Part shown: piece by piece, positions 1 to 10,524 of the stretch | Layout of the letters: every line of letters begins with the position of its first letter | Numbering within the stretch: position 1 is the stretch's first letter | Source: Stagonosporopsis chrysanthemi | Taxonomy: Eukaryota > Ascomycota > Dothideomycetes > Pleosporales > Didymellaceae | Length of the DNA stretch: 64,000 bases | Reading direction: 5' to 3' | NCBI GenBank assembly: GCA_022560025.1 | Contig: JAFISE010000024.1 | Coordinates: 186,001 to 250,000, forward strand | Notes under the pieces: model-generated | Databases searched by the model: none | What the model was told of the DNA's origin: nothing | What the model saw: the letters and a program-made list of their open reading frames with translations, nothing else | Position numbers and translations under genes: made by a program

Positions 1-1390
1 GTACACCCTTGTATGCGGGCGCCAGGCCGCCTTCGGATGAGTTAGTTGTCGATGCCTGCCACGGGCGGGTGTTGAAGCGGTATATGTATGTTGGAGCGTG
101 CTTGGAGTACTGTCTTGCATCGTCAAGGCGTGGCGCGTGGTAAAACACGTCGCCCATGATGGCTGCTATACGCTTGTACTGGTACCCTTGCTCTGCGAAT
201 CGCTCGTTCCCGGTGTTGAGCGGGATGCCTTGTGTTGGATCATCTGGGTATAGCTTAAGCAGCCTGGAGACAACGGTATCAGGGAAGCCGAAGCCGGTGC
301 TGCCTTTCACAAAGTCGTAGAGCTGCTGCGTGGTGTTGATCACACCGCCAGCGGGAGCATTGTCTGTTCCTTCGTCGGTGTTGGAGCCGTAGAGATGCGG
401 GATGTGTGCAAAGCGGCCGGAGTGAAGGAGTTCAGTTGGGTAGTTCGGTATGACGTCGCCGTCGACGGTTGGGTACCAGCCTGGCCCTTGGATGGGTGTC
501 GCCAACAAGGGCAGGAGTGTCTCGTAAGGTACTGTGCGGAGGCAGGCTAGTGTGTCCGGAAGATCAGAGCAATTCGTTTGGTCGACGATGTGGTTGTAGA
601 TAGGTTGATACCAGTCCGACCCATTGTACCAAGCTGTTGCAGCAGAGCCAGACTCCTGGATACTGCGGTGGAAGAGCCCATCTGTTCGGCCGCCGTAGCT
701 CATGAGCAACTGACCGACAGCGAAGGATCCCGCAGACTCGCCCCAGATTGTTACGCTATCTTTGTCACCGCCGAATGCACCAATGTTCTCGGAAATCCAC
801 GCAAGGCCTTTGCGCATGTCGCGCAAAGCAAGATTTGCGTTGCCCGTTCCCTGTATCTCACGCGAGTACATCATGCCCCAGCCTCCTTTCCGGTAGTTGA
901 TACTTGTCGCAATAATCGGGTTGCCAATCTCCACGCTCCTCTGCACAAGGTACGTTAGGTTGTAGTTAGGTAGCGCACTTGTGCCAACTTGGTATGAGCC
1001 GCCATGGATCCAAACAGCGACCGGCAATCTCGCAGACTCATTTGCAGACAGTCCAGATGGGCGCACGATGTTGATACTTAGACAATCCTCACTCATACCA
1101 AATTCTCCATCTCTTCCAGGCTGCGGATCAGGACAAGCATGTCCGTACTGTTTGGCGAAGCGGGTGCCATTCCAAGTCGAGTTCAGCGACTGAGGGATGA
1201 GGAAGCGGTTCTGGCCTCCAGTGTGTTGCGCATAGGGAACACCCAGGAAGAGATCCTGGTTGAAGCCAGGCAAGTAGAGCCCCTCATACGTGCCATTGAG
1301 CACTGTCACGGATGGCTCGGTAGCCGAGGCAATTGTTGTAAGCAAAGACGACAACGCGCTCCACTTCCAGAGTCTTGCAGCGACTCCCAT
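1..1390 (-). CDS. Secreted type-B carboxylesterase/lipase, 3' end cut by window
   Basis: This is an alpha/beta-hydrolase of the type-B carboxylesterase family, expected to hydrolyse carboxylic esters outside the cell. One uninterrupted frame of 463 codons runs from the ATG at 1390 off the left edge. The first ~23 residues form a signal peptide (hydrophobic core, ending ASA). Visible family motifs are EDCLSINI (101-108), the oxyanion-hole HGGS (129-132) and the nucleophile elbow GESAG with Ser219. A GSNTDEGTD motif further on carries the probable catalytic acid. The catalytic histidine should lie beyond the window, since the family is usually about 550 aa. The start has a good context (CATCATGG). 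No intron is seen. The natural substrate cannot be read from the sequence. Confidence 0.93.
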   Translation of the reverse strand, partial: MGVAARLWKWSALSSLLTTIASATEPSVTVLNGTYEGLYLPGFNQDLFLGVPYAQHTGGQNRFLIPQSLNSTWNGTRFAKQYGHACPDPQPGRDGEFGMSEDCLSINIVRPSGLSANESARLPVAVWIHGGSYQVGTSALPNYNLTYLVQRSVEIGNPIIATSINYRKGGWGMMYSREIQGTGNANLALRDMRKGLAWISENIGAFGGDKDSVTIWGESAGSFAVGQLLMSYGGRTDGLFHRSIQESGSAATAWYNGSDWYQPIYNHIVDQTNCSDLPDTLACLRTVPYETLLPLLATPIQGPGWYPTVDGDVIPNYPTELLHSGRFAHIPHLYGSNTDEGTDNAPAGGVINTTQQLYDFVKGSTGFGFPDTVVSRLLKLYPDDPTQGIPLNTGNERFAEQGYQYKRIAAIMGDVFYHAPRLDDARQYSKHAPTYIYRFNTRPWQASTTNSSEGGLAPAYKGV

Positions 1391-2067
1391 GATGGTGGCT
1401 TGTTTAAATCCGAACAGATCCAACGGTAAGAAGGTAGTGTTCGACTCTCGCGCGGTCATGTCTCACCTTTGTACATGTCGATCTCCGCTAGTGGCAATGA
1501 CATCTTGCTTCATGGAAAAGGAAGGTGGTTGGCCGGGCCTACAGCTAAAAGCGACATCGGCTGTAACCTCCGCCATGGACCTTCCGTGCAGCATCGGAAC
1601 CCATCACCTCATTGTTGACATGAGTATAAGCCGGCATCACTGATCTATTGTTGTAAGAATGATAACTGATCCTCTCTGTAATCCAAAGTTATAGCTATGA
1701 ACGCGGATTCCATCCCCTTTTTCAATTGTCGGTAAGCTTGAGTCTGTTCGCAGCAATTTGGGTTGTAGATCGTTGTCAAGCACTGCAAAACACGCATGAA
1801 ATTCCTACACAACACAACTAAACCTAACCCTAATAGACTTATACATGAACGGTAGCATGCGCTTCATTTCTGAAAAAGTAAAATTATTAAATACGCCGTA
1901 GTGTCACGCACTAGCAAGCTGTAGCCGGCGTAGGGTTATGTTATTCATGGAGGTGATCGCTCACAAGAAACGAACTCCTTCGTAAATCAGGGTCGCTCGA
2001 GGCTCAAAACAGCAAATGGGTATCTTCACTAGGCGGCTGGAGCAATAGACAATCTTCCTTCCTTCTT
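1391..2067. other. Intergenic, upstream of the carboxylesterase
   Basis: No gene is seen. It holds the promoter of the minus-strand esterase and the 3' flank of the next minus-strand gene. A telomere-like stretch (TAAACCTAACCCTAATA, 1819-1835) lies about 430 bp upstream of the esterase start. Confidence 0.6.
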
Positions 2068-3366
2068 TCAAAATAGCCTGGACAAAAACCTCTTCTTCTT
2101 GACCTCTGTAGAGACAGTCGGAGTTGGCATAGGCGCTGACGCAGCCAAGTACGAGTTATCTGGTAGCTCTACTGGCAGCTCTACAGCTCCGTGCAGCGGT
2201 TGGCGGTACGCGTACGGGTTGTTTGGTGCAGCCTGTGATAGTGCTGGACTAGGGTGGGCCGTTGACAGCGTGTTTGGCGTCAGACATGGCGAAGCGGGAA
2301 ACATATGGGTTGGAGAAGACGGCAACTCCACAGCCACGCTGCCGTTGTAATAGTATGCAGCATGCTGTTGAGGCTGTGGAGGCTGGTGCAGCTGCGCTGG
2401 TAGGTGCGTAAAACGGTTCGTTGGGAGGAAGTGATGTTGTGGCTTCTGCAAGCGCTCAGCTGCCCAAGACTCGAAGACCTCAGTCATGAGCTTCATCCAT
2501 TCGGGTGGAGCACCCGTAAAGTCATATTTGACGGAATGATTCCTGAACGCAATGAAGTAGTGATGTTTGTCGTAGGGAGATATAGCAACGTACTGTCATC
2601 ATCATTAGCTGTATGATTCCAGAAGCCTGAGGAATACTGACTGCAACAGATCGAGGCGCCGCCTCACTCAGGATCCTGTCCAAGGCATTGTAGTGACCGT
2701 TGAACTTCCACGCACAGTCGCCGTCGGGCCACAAGACGAACCAAGCATTATGTGCACCTAATGACACGCAGCTCGGGGTGTCAAGTGATTTGCGTACTTT
2801 GTCTTCCAGCTCCGAGGGTATGCGAGCCCAGATTGAGCCATGGCCTGGCGCACAGGCGAAATAGCTTAGACTCAGGCCGAAAGTGACGAAGCAATTTCTC
2901 GACGCGTTAGGTAATGTCCTCGTCCATCGGCACAAGTCTGGGTAGGTTGCCTCGAAATGAATTTGTGAGTAGACTTAAGCCAGTGAGCTTAGACTTCTAG
3001 TATTGTAGACGGACACTGGTAGGTACAAGTGTGTTGGGTCTATTCGCTCACGAGGTGCAAACAGCGTGAGATGACATGGGCAACTTACAAAGCTTGTCCT
3101 CTCCAGTCATGACTTTGCAGCCAACATACCACAGCGGCTCAGGAGAGTTCATATGAGGCGCAAGCGCAACGCAATATGGTTGCGCAATCCTCCAAGCCGG
3201 TGCCATGGACGAGGTAAAGAGCTGACGCAGGGTTCCTGGAATGCGGTCGCTGCGCGCGTATCAGTACTGTTCAGCTGTAGAGATCAAGCTCTCACAATTT
3301 CCATGTTGTTGGGCAGTCAAAGAAAAAAGAGCCATTTGGCCCGAACACAAAGGTCATTCCAGACAT
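2068..3366 (-). CDS. Conserved fungal protein of unknown function, four exons
   Basis: Hand-spliced model: exons 3366-3296, 3249-3089, 2973-2642 and 2592-2068, giving 362 aa. The introns (46, 115, 49 nt) have GT..AG ends and phases 2, 1 and 0, and the joined frame is open throughout. The product belongs to a family I recognise only as uncharacterised filamentous-fungal proteins. It starts with an MTFVFGPNGSFFF-type segment and contains repeated short aromatic/glycine blocks such as CVSLGAHNAWFVLWPDG and a GAPPEWMKLM motif. The last ~110 residues are low-complexity and rich in Pro, Gln and His, ending in a basic KKKRFLSRLF tail. No signal peptide or membrane segment is evident. It shares its upstream region with the divergent macro-SirTM gene. 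The second intron acceptor is the least certain, but no upstream acceptor keeps the frame open. Confidence 0.75.
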
Positions 3367-4057
3367 GGCATGGTCTCATGAAAGTTGCGATACGGTCGAA
3401 GGTTGCGTCTGACCGCCATATGCTTTACGAGCAGCGGGCACTGCGTCGCTGCGCGTGGCGCCCTGGTGGGTGGGGGCTGTGAGCCATGGTGTGAGGGTTC
3501 GTGTCAGCACGTCGGCGAATGAGCTTTGCTGGCTTGCTGCGAAGTTCCGGCGCAAGCGAGCCGTCAATGAGGCAGCGCCTGGTTGAGGCTCTCCTACATC
3601 ATACCTCCCACTTGATCCCGGGGCGCAATCGCCCATGCACATTCTTACATGGTCGAGGCTCTCCTCAGTCTCCAAGAGGCGACTTCAAGAAGCGACTTGA
3701 CAATGGCCTTACGGTACCGTCACCGCCAGCGACAACGCGGTTGTTGAGGACCGCGCATCTGACCCGATATGGCCCCTTCAGCGCCATCGATGACAGCCAC
3801 GATCAAGTGTCCGTCAATCGCGACACACTGAATAATACCATACCTGTGACTACACAATCTTCTGATCGCCTCCAGGATCGCTTGTAGCGGTTTTGAATGT
3901 CTTCAGTCTAGGTTGTGAGCAAAGCGGCGCGATTCCGCTGTTGGCCAATCCACCTTAGTCAGATACCCAAGCATGCTTTTAAAGCAACACTCCAAGCAGA
4001 TGGTCAATTGTATATATAGGAAATGATCAGGATAAGAGACCTCCGTATTGCTGCTAT
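3367..4057. other. Shared upstream region of two divergent genes
   Basis: No gene is supported; short open frames here do not look coding. The region separates the minus-strand unknown gene from the plus-strand macro-SirTM gene and must hold both promoters. Confidence 0.55.
4011..4019 (+). promoter_or_regulatory. TATA box of the macro-SirTM gene
   Basis: TATATATAG lies 39 bp before the ATG at 4058 and 60 bp before the second in-frame ATG at 4079. The short spacing favours initiation at 4079. Confidence 0.5.
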
Positions 4058-5842
4058 ATGCTGCTGTCTAACACCACCATGTCTTTACTTCAACGTACCG
4101 TCCTGAGCCTCATCCGCGAATCGAGAAACAAACAAGCCCGCCACATCGAACAACATCTTTCCGATTCTGAATCCTGGGAACAGCTACGCCTCCTCAAGCA
4201 ACTCTTGTGCATCCGTTCGCCACAGTCGCTACTTTCAACCAACCTCCTCAAAGACATCGACAGCATCTTAATACAATCCCGGAAGCAGCGGGTCCTTACT
4301 CGTGGAGACTCAACATCCGTTAAAGCAACCTTGGACCGACCTGGAAAGTCCAGCGTTCGTCTGAGACTTTGGCAAGGAGATATCACAGCCCTAGCGAGCG
4401 ATGTCACGGCTATCACAAATGCAGCCAACTCCCAGATGTTGGGCTGCTTTCAACCGACACATGAATGTATCGATAACGTCATACACTCCTTTGCGGGTCC
4501 TCGACTAAGACAAGAGTGTTTTGATATCGTTCAATCTAAGGGCTGCGAGCTATCTGTGGGGGAAGCTGTTGTAACGAAAGGATATTGCTTACCTTCACCG
4601 TACGTCGTCCATACTGTAGGGCCACAACTTGGTCGAGGTGCAAGCCCTACAGACGAGCAAGTTCAGCAACTCCGTCAAAGCTATGTTTCTGTGCTTGAGC
4701 AAGCAGAAGGTCTGCCTCCAAATGCAGATGGATCAAAGCAAGTTGCACTTTGTGGAATATCAACGGGACTTTTTGCTTTCCCTACGAAGATCGCAGCACA
4801 GATAGCTGTAGGTACCGTAACTGCTTGGCTTGCGCAAAATGAAGACACTGGAATCACCGATGTTATTTTTGTTACCTTTGCTGCAGGCGATTATGAGGTC
4901 TACACCGATGAGCTTTCACGTGTGCAGATACCCTGGCGACTACAGTCGCCTTCAGTAGGGACTGTAGAAGTAGAAGGCATCACTTTAGCGGCTGCTAAGC
5001 AGTGGCTCGCCTCAGCAGACACAATCGTAATCTCAGCAGGCGCAGGTTTCTCAGCCGCCGACGGCCTCGACTACACATCCAAGTCACTCTTCAAGAAGCA
5101 TTTCCCGTCTTTTACAGAAATGGGTCTGGATACACTTTACAGTGCCATTGGTTTCGAGTTTCCATCTGAAGAGGACATGTGGGCGTACTTTTTCACCAAC
5201 ATCCAGATGGTACGCTCGTGGGGTAGTTGGAACTTGTACCAATGCCTAATTTCCTGGCTAAAAGCATCGGGGAAAGATGTGCACATACGTACAAGCAATG
5301 CTGATGGGTTGTTCTTGTCGAACGGCTGGAAGGAGGAGCAATTATCGACACCACAGGGCAGATACTCTGTACTGCAGTGCTTGGCCAAGTGTCGTCCGGA
5401 CTCGACTTTTGACACCCTGCCATTCTACGAAGCTGCACACCCTTTTTTAGATTCGGAAACGCAAAGGCTCACAGATTTCACAAAAGTACCGCATTGCAAG
5501 AATTGTGGAGGAAAGATGATGCTGTGTGTAAGAGGTGGAAACTGGTTTAACGACCGCCCGTTCCAGGACGGTGAGGCGAGATGGCGCAAGTTTCAACAAG
5601 GTGTAATTCAGCAAGAGAAAGAAACTGTTGTCCTAGAATTGGGTGTTGGTATGAATACTCCTGGTGTATTGAGGTGGCCCAATGAGGACCTGATTAAGAG
5701 AGGTGGTGGCAGAGTGAAGCTAATTCGAGTCGGGCTGGGACCGTCTGCTGCTGTACCTGCTGACCTCGAGGAAGACGGTGTTGCCATTAGTGTTGAAGGC
5801 GACATTAAGCTGGCTGTACCTTGGATGTTGAGCACGGTCTAA
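4058..5842 (+). CDS. Zn-macrodomain / class-M sirtuin (SirTM) fusion protein
   Basis: A single-exon 594-aa protein joins an ADP-ribose eraser to an ADP-ribosyltransferase. Residues ~8-90 are helical and resemble the N-terminal part of Zn-macro proteins. The macrodomain (~100-290) has NAANSQMLGC followed by PTHECIDN; Cys130, His135 and Cys137 match the zinc ligands of Zn-macros. GISTGLFAFP (233-242) is the phosphate loop. The sirtuin fold (~305-590) has GAGFSAADG (328-336), TSNAD (412-416; Asn414, Asp416) and Gln433 where ordinary sirtuins have the catalytic His, the substitution typical of SirTM. Cys441/Cys445 and Cys480/Cys483 form the structural zinc site. In bacteria, separately encoded SirTM and macrodomain act on lipoylated GcvH-L; fused forms are known in fungi. 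No lipoate ligase or GcvH-like gene is nearby, so the target is unknown. The ATG at 4079 (CACCATG) may be the true start. Confidence 0.93.
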   Translation: MLLSNTTMSLLQRTVLSLIRESRNKQARHIEQHLSDSESWEQLRLLKQLLCIRSPQSLLSTNLLKDIDSILIQSRKQRVLTRGDSTSVKATLDRPGKSSVRLRLWQGDITALASDVTAITNAANSQMLGCFQPTHECIDNVIHSFAGPRLRQECFDIVQSKGCELSVGEAVVTKGYCLPSPYVVHTVGPQLGRGASPTDEQVQQLRQSYVSVLEQAEGLPPNADGSKQVALCGISTGLFAFPTKIAAQIAVGTVTAWLAQNEDTGITDVIFVTFAAGDYEVYTDELSRVQIPWRLQSPSVGTVEVEGITLAAAKQWLASADTIVISAGAGFSAADGLDYTSKSLFKKHFPSFTEMGLDTLYSAIGFEFPSEEDMWAYFFTNIQMVRSWGSWNLYQCLISWLKASGKDVHIRTSNADGLFLSNGWKEEQLSTPQGRYSVLQCLAKCRPDSTFDTLPFYEAAHPFLDSETQRLTDFTKVPHCKNCGGKMMLCVRGGNWFNDRPFQDGEARWRKFQQGVIQQEKETVVLELGVGMNTPGVLRWPNEDLIKRGGGRVKLIRVGLGPSAAVPADLEEDGVAISVEGDIKLAVPWMLSTV

Positions 5843-5962
5843 CACGAAAATTTGTATTTGATAAACAGCAACTTGTATTTGAACACGCATTACAGGTGTT
5901 CAGATAGAGCATGTATCTAATAGAGATAGACCAATCCACGTTTATTACCACACTCATTGCCT

Positions 5963-8059
5963 TTAATTAACATATGCCATGCCGCGTCCTCCACAGTTAG
6001 CTCTGTAATAGTAAGGTACAAAGTTAAGCTTGTCGATCAACTCAGCGGTCTCGACCGTCTTGTTCAGCTCTTTCTTCTCAATAAAAGCATCCGCTTTTAG
6101 CTTATCAAAGTCCACTCGATTGGTCGCCTTCTTGATAGTAATGCCAACATATTTCTCCTCGAGCCGCTCAGGATCAGCAAGCTCCTGCTCAACAACAGCG
6201 TTGCTGACCAAGCATCGGGGATCAACGCATGTGGAGCGGAAGTGATTAGTAACCCATTCGCTGTCGATATATTCGACGTAATATTTAATAGGAGCTCGAG
6301 CTATAGTGGGAGTTTATTGGTTTGTAAGCGGGTGAGAAGTGATCAGGTGAGGGTCGGGATCGAAGACCAGCGTGAACTCTGGGTGAGCTTCCAATTAGCC
6401 AGCTGGTACATGGAGGTATCCATCCGTGACATCGTGAATAGAAAGAGATGGAGATATCTATTGTGATCGTCAGTGTCGTGTTCCGAAAGAGTAACAAGGT
6501 TCTCCTCGCCTCACAAGTTATCGCCCACCGTGGAATACGAAGCTTAAGTCGGACTGTGTCAAATGCACGGGTCAATGAAAACTTGACTACACTATCTCGC
6601 GGCCAATCGCTCTCTTGTCTCAGGTTTGCAGGGCCAGTGTCCGTCTCAAACTCGAGCGTTGCTGCTGTATATAGATGGACATCGATCTGGGTTTCCCCAA
6701 CCTCTCTTCTCCATGAGACGTTCCAGATGTAACCTCCAATCATCCCTGGTAGTCTCAGGATGTTAGGTGGGCAGCAGAAACAAGTGAATCTGTCCGATCT
6801 TTCAGATAGGTTCTTCTCGCTCAAAGCCAGCTGGTTAACATAGGTAAATTGTTTGCAGTCGACTGATATTGCAGTGAAAGCTGCGTTGTACAGGCACAGT
6901 TCAATGATGCCTCGTATCTATTGTTCAAGTTGTACTTCGCATAATTAGCACTTGCAAGACGTCGATGATTATGCTCACCTGGAGAATTCGTTATGCTAAC
7001 ATCATCACGCCAATGGCAACGCAAGTCTCCGCATAACAACCCCCTTCGTCTGTACCGAGAGGGAGAAAGTATTATTGACCAAATCCTTCCCATTGTCTTA
7101 CAGAACCTATAACAATTGTTCCGTACATCTTGTCTACCATGTTATTCCATAGCCTATTAATGGCCTCTCTCAAGTCGACCGAAGCTGACTTGAGTCGGAC
7201 TAGGTCGGCCACTGCAGTCAGCAGGTACATTGCTCGCACGCTGTGGCCTTCGATTGTCTCTTGCTTGGATATCAAAATCGTGTGCTTGGTGGTACCAATA
7301 CGACCTTAGTGCTGGCCACCACACCGGTTGCTATTCTTTTCGTTCCCCCCGATTTTCGGCCTCAGCCGTGTAAAAGAGTTTTCCGTTGACTCCGTTCGGG
7401 TTTCCTGGTTCGTTGATGAAGTACTGAGCCTACTCAGAGCTTTTCGGATCCTGCGTGCGATGGAATAAGCGTAGCAGCGCTAGCTCAAGCTCTGGGTGCC
7501 CAGGGTAGCCGTGTAGTTGCCCGTCATTCGGTCCAAATAGACCATGCACCAACGCCACATACTCCAACACAGGTTCTAGCAATAGATTGTTGCCGTAATA
7601 TTGGTTGCGCGCCAGTGCACCTTCGACGAGGTGCCCAAGGTTGTAGAGCTCATGCATGTCACGCAAATTCGCGAAACGATGCCCGGGCTCGACGACGTGT
7701 TAATGTATGTTTATGTACCCGCACGGTTGTTGTGTACTTCTGATCAAGTGAACAAGCTGTTCAATAGCACCACCGACCACTCGGTCAGGCTCTCTCTGCC
7801 CTTCCAGAAAGTAACACGCGCCTTCGATCCATTTGCCAATGTCAGAATCCCAAAACAGGTGATCTCTGATAGGCCAATACTCCGGTACTTTGTTGTAGAT
7901 TGGCTGCCATTCCAGATCGAACGCATCGTAACGTCCGATGTCTTTGAGTGTCTGCAACTGATGCAAGATCATATTTCTGGCAGCCGCAGCGCGACGCTGG
8001 CCAAGTAGCGATTTAGCCTCGACTTTGGTCGTTTCAAACCCTTCTTGAAGATACGTCAT
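5963..8059 (-). pseudogene. Broken GH127 beta-L-arabinofuranosidase gene
   Basis: Fragments of one glycoside hydrolase 127 (DUF1680) protein lie in order along the minus strand: an N-terminal part from the ATG at 8059 (WDSDIGKWIEGA), NLRDMHELYNLGHLVEGAL, EGHSVRAMYLLTAVADLV, DEGGCYAETC, the FTCFCCPPN motif near 6780 and a C-terminal part ending near 5963. The frame is interrupted by stops at 7702-7700, 7432-7430, 7333-7331, 7074-7072, 6993-6991, 6397-6395 and 6316-6314. A frameshift lies between 7331 and 7260. A GTGAGC donor after 6991 suggests one original intron. The stops lie inside conserved blocks, so splicing cannot remove them. An intact enzyme would release beta-L-arabinofuranose. The gene faces a sugar transporter across a shared promoter. 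All stops are TAA or TAG, compatible with RIP-type C-to-T decay but not proof. Confidence 0.88.
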
Positions 8060-8902
8060 ACCGATGGACAAGTTGTCTCATAAGAGAACCACGAAAAAGA
8101 TTGAGTATATTCCAAATTTGCTGAAAAATGCTTTGTGAAAGATGTCTAGAAGGCAGCGACCGACCCTGAGTCACCCGTCGTCAATGAGCAACCCATGTAA
8201 TGCCAGTGCGTCTTTACAATCAAGCTTTTTCATGGCGATTCAGACTGAATAAGAAATTCGAGTGAGTTTTCTTGGATATTGCTGTTAATGTAAGGCGGAC
8301 AAAAAGCCAATGGGAAGAGATGATCACCGCAAGGCACCCGCTTCGCCGGGAGGCCGGTATAACAGAAAAACGGCCCAGTCCAATGGCTATAAAGTGTTGC
8401 TTGTGCCTGCACTTGCGTCCAAAAGCTGCAGTCGTCACATCGTCGCGTAAGAATCAATGCGTTAGAGTCTCGGAGCCTATGGCATGGAGGAGATGTTCGG
8501 CTTTGTCCCTCCTTCATTGGCGGCGTATTTAGCGCACCATTAGTCACGCTGCATACAAAATCCCACAGCGTTCGACCTCGTACAATTCAACATTCCAGAC
8601 ATACTCTGTTCTCACTATATTTTTCGCAGGCCCGAACTACTATGATCCTGACATGATACCAGTAATATCGCGAAGCATTGTTGTCTGGACGACCAGTTCC
8701 CACGGGCCCGCATCTATGCTGTGAGCGGTGCTCCTCCACACAAACCTCTATATGTTCGCGAAAGCCACCATCCACAACATACTGTGACGATATTTACCTT
8801 CCAACGCAGAACAAACTAGGGTGCGGACCGTCCTCCTCACCGTCTCTGCCCAGTTTCTACTCACTCTTCCTTGCCTAACATCATCGTTCAGTCAGCCTCA
8901 AC
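8060..8902. other. Divergent promoter region, GH127 pseudogene / sugar transporter
   Basis: No gene is seen. GGCTATAAAG near 8383-8392 is a possible TATA element for the transporter but is far from its ATG. A GC-rich stretch near 8345 contains CCGG-type half sites of the kind Zn2Cys6 factors bind; this is suggestive only. Confidence 0.4.
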
Positions 8903-10524
8903 ATGGCACTCAAAGTCCAGAGCGAAGCCAGTGCACGAGTACCGGTGATCCAACAATTTCCCTTGGAAGTTGACAAAGACGACGTAGCTCTCAGAGCGCA
9001 GGCCCAAGCGAATACCAGCTCTGAACATTCGATGGGCCTCAGAGATGCAATTCGAACATATCCAAAATCTGTCCTCTACTGTGTAGTACTGACCATGGCC
9101 ATTATTATGGAAGGTTACCAAGTCGGACTGGTCCCATCCCTCTTTGCACAGCCAGCGTTTCAACGGAAGTACGGCCATGCTCGCCCGGACGGTTCGCATC
9201 AACTGGACAGCAGGTATCAATCAGCCCTGACAGCTGCTGTTCAAGCAGGTTCAATCCTTGGGTACTGGCTCAGTGGCATGTTCATTGAGAATATCGGCTA
9301 CAAGACGACGATGCAGATTGCCCTGGGTTCAATAACTTGTTTCATTTTCATCATCTTCTTCGCACCGTCTATCCTCCTCCTCGTCGTTGGCGAAGGTCTC
9401 CTTGGTATCCCATGGGGCATTATCCAGACGCTGACTACAACTTACGCGGCTGAAGTAAGCCCAGTTGCTCTGAGGGCGTACTTGACCTCGTATGTGAACC
9501 TTTGCTGGGTAATTGGGATTTTCATCTCGACGGGTGTTCTGCGCGGGACTGTCGACTGGCTGGACCAATGGGCATATCGTATTCCATTTGCATTACAATG
9601 GATTTGGCCTATACCCATTATCATTGGCGTCAACTTTGTACCTGAAAGGTTTGCCTCTACAACCAGTCCAAAGAAGAAGTTTTGCTAAGAACCTATTTCA
9701 GCCCATGGTGGCTTGTTCGCAAGACCAGAATCGAGGATGCCCGAAAGGCCCTCATGAATCTGACCTCGGCAAAAGACACGGAGCACGACATCGAAAGCAT
9801 TCTGGCTATGATTCGTCATACTGTCAGCCAGGAAGAGCACCTCAATCAAGGTGCCCGATACCGGGACTGTCTCCGAGGTGTCTCTTTGCGCCGAACAGAG
9901 ATCACCTGTGTCGCTGGGGCTGTTCCATTCCTCGCAGGCACTGGTTTCACAAGCCAGGCAATCTACTTCCTGTCGGTCGCAGGCTTGAGCTCTGAAGCAG
10001 CTTACAGTCTTGGTCTCGGTCAGAATGCACTCAGCTTCGTTGGCGTGCTCACTTCCTGGGCGCTAATGCATCGCTTTGGACGTCGTACTCTCTATCTTTG
10101 GGGTCTCACATTCAGCTGCATTATTCTGCTGCTCATAGGCATTCTAGGCAGCGTTCCAGACGACAGCAACAAGGGTCCGATCTGGGCGACTGGGGCATTG
10201 ATGATGACATATATGTTCGTGTATAATGCGTGTCTAGGCCCCGTCGCGTATGCTGTTGTAGGTGAGACACCGTCCTCGAGACACCGCAACAAGACAGTCG
10301 CCATTGCTCGGATTTTTTTGAACCTGTTCAACTTCGGCGGCTCCTGGTTGAATCCAGCCATTATCAACCCCACTGCCTGGGGTCTTGCGGGCAAAGGAGG
10401 CTACATTTGGTGCGGAATTGCCTTTGTCACCCTCGTCTGGACCTTTTTTAGGTTTCCTGAGATGAAGGGTCGCACATATGGCGAGATTGTAGGCCTATCG
10501 CCCGACTGCGTTCTCATCCGCTAA
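8903..10524 (+). CDS. MFS sugar transporter (hexose/alpha-glucoside permease type)
   Basis: A 522-aa major facilitator protein of the sugar porter family imports sugars by proton symport at the plasma membrane. Exons 8903-9648 and 9702-10524 are joined across a 53-nt intron (donor GTTTGC, branch TGCTAAG, acceptor TTTCAG). Splicing restores the family signature PESPWWLV, which spans the junction. About twelve hydrophobic segments follow a ~50-residue cytoplasmic N-terminus. Other signatures are the GYKTTMQI loop after the third segment and RFGRRTLYLWG in the second half. Sequence style suggests the maltose/alpha-glucoside permease subgroup, but substrate is not readable. The gene is divergent from the GH127 pseudogene and lies just upstream of a Zn2Cys6 regulator on the same strand, consistent with a sugar-responsive unit. 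Confidence 0.93.

Noticed and set aside
5963..8059. Intact multi-intron GH127 gene
   Set aside because: The stops lie within conserved coding blocks and lack splice signals around them, so introns cannot rescue the frame.
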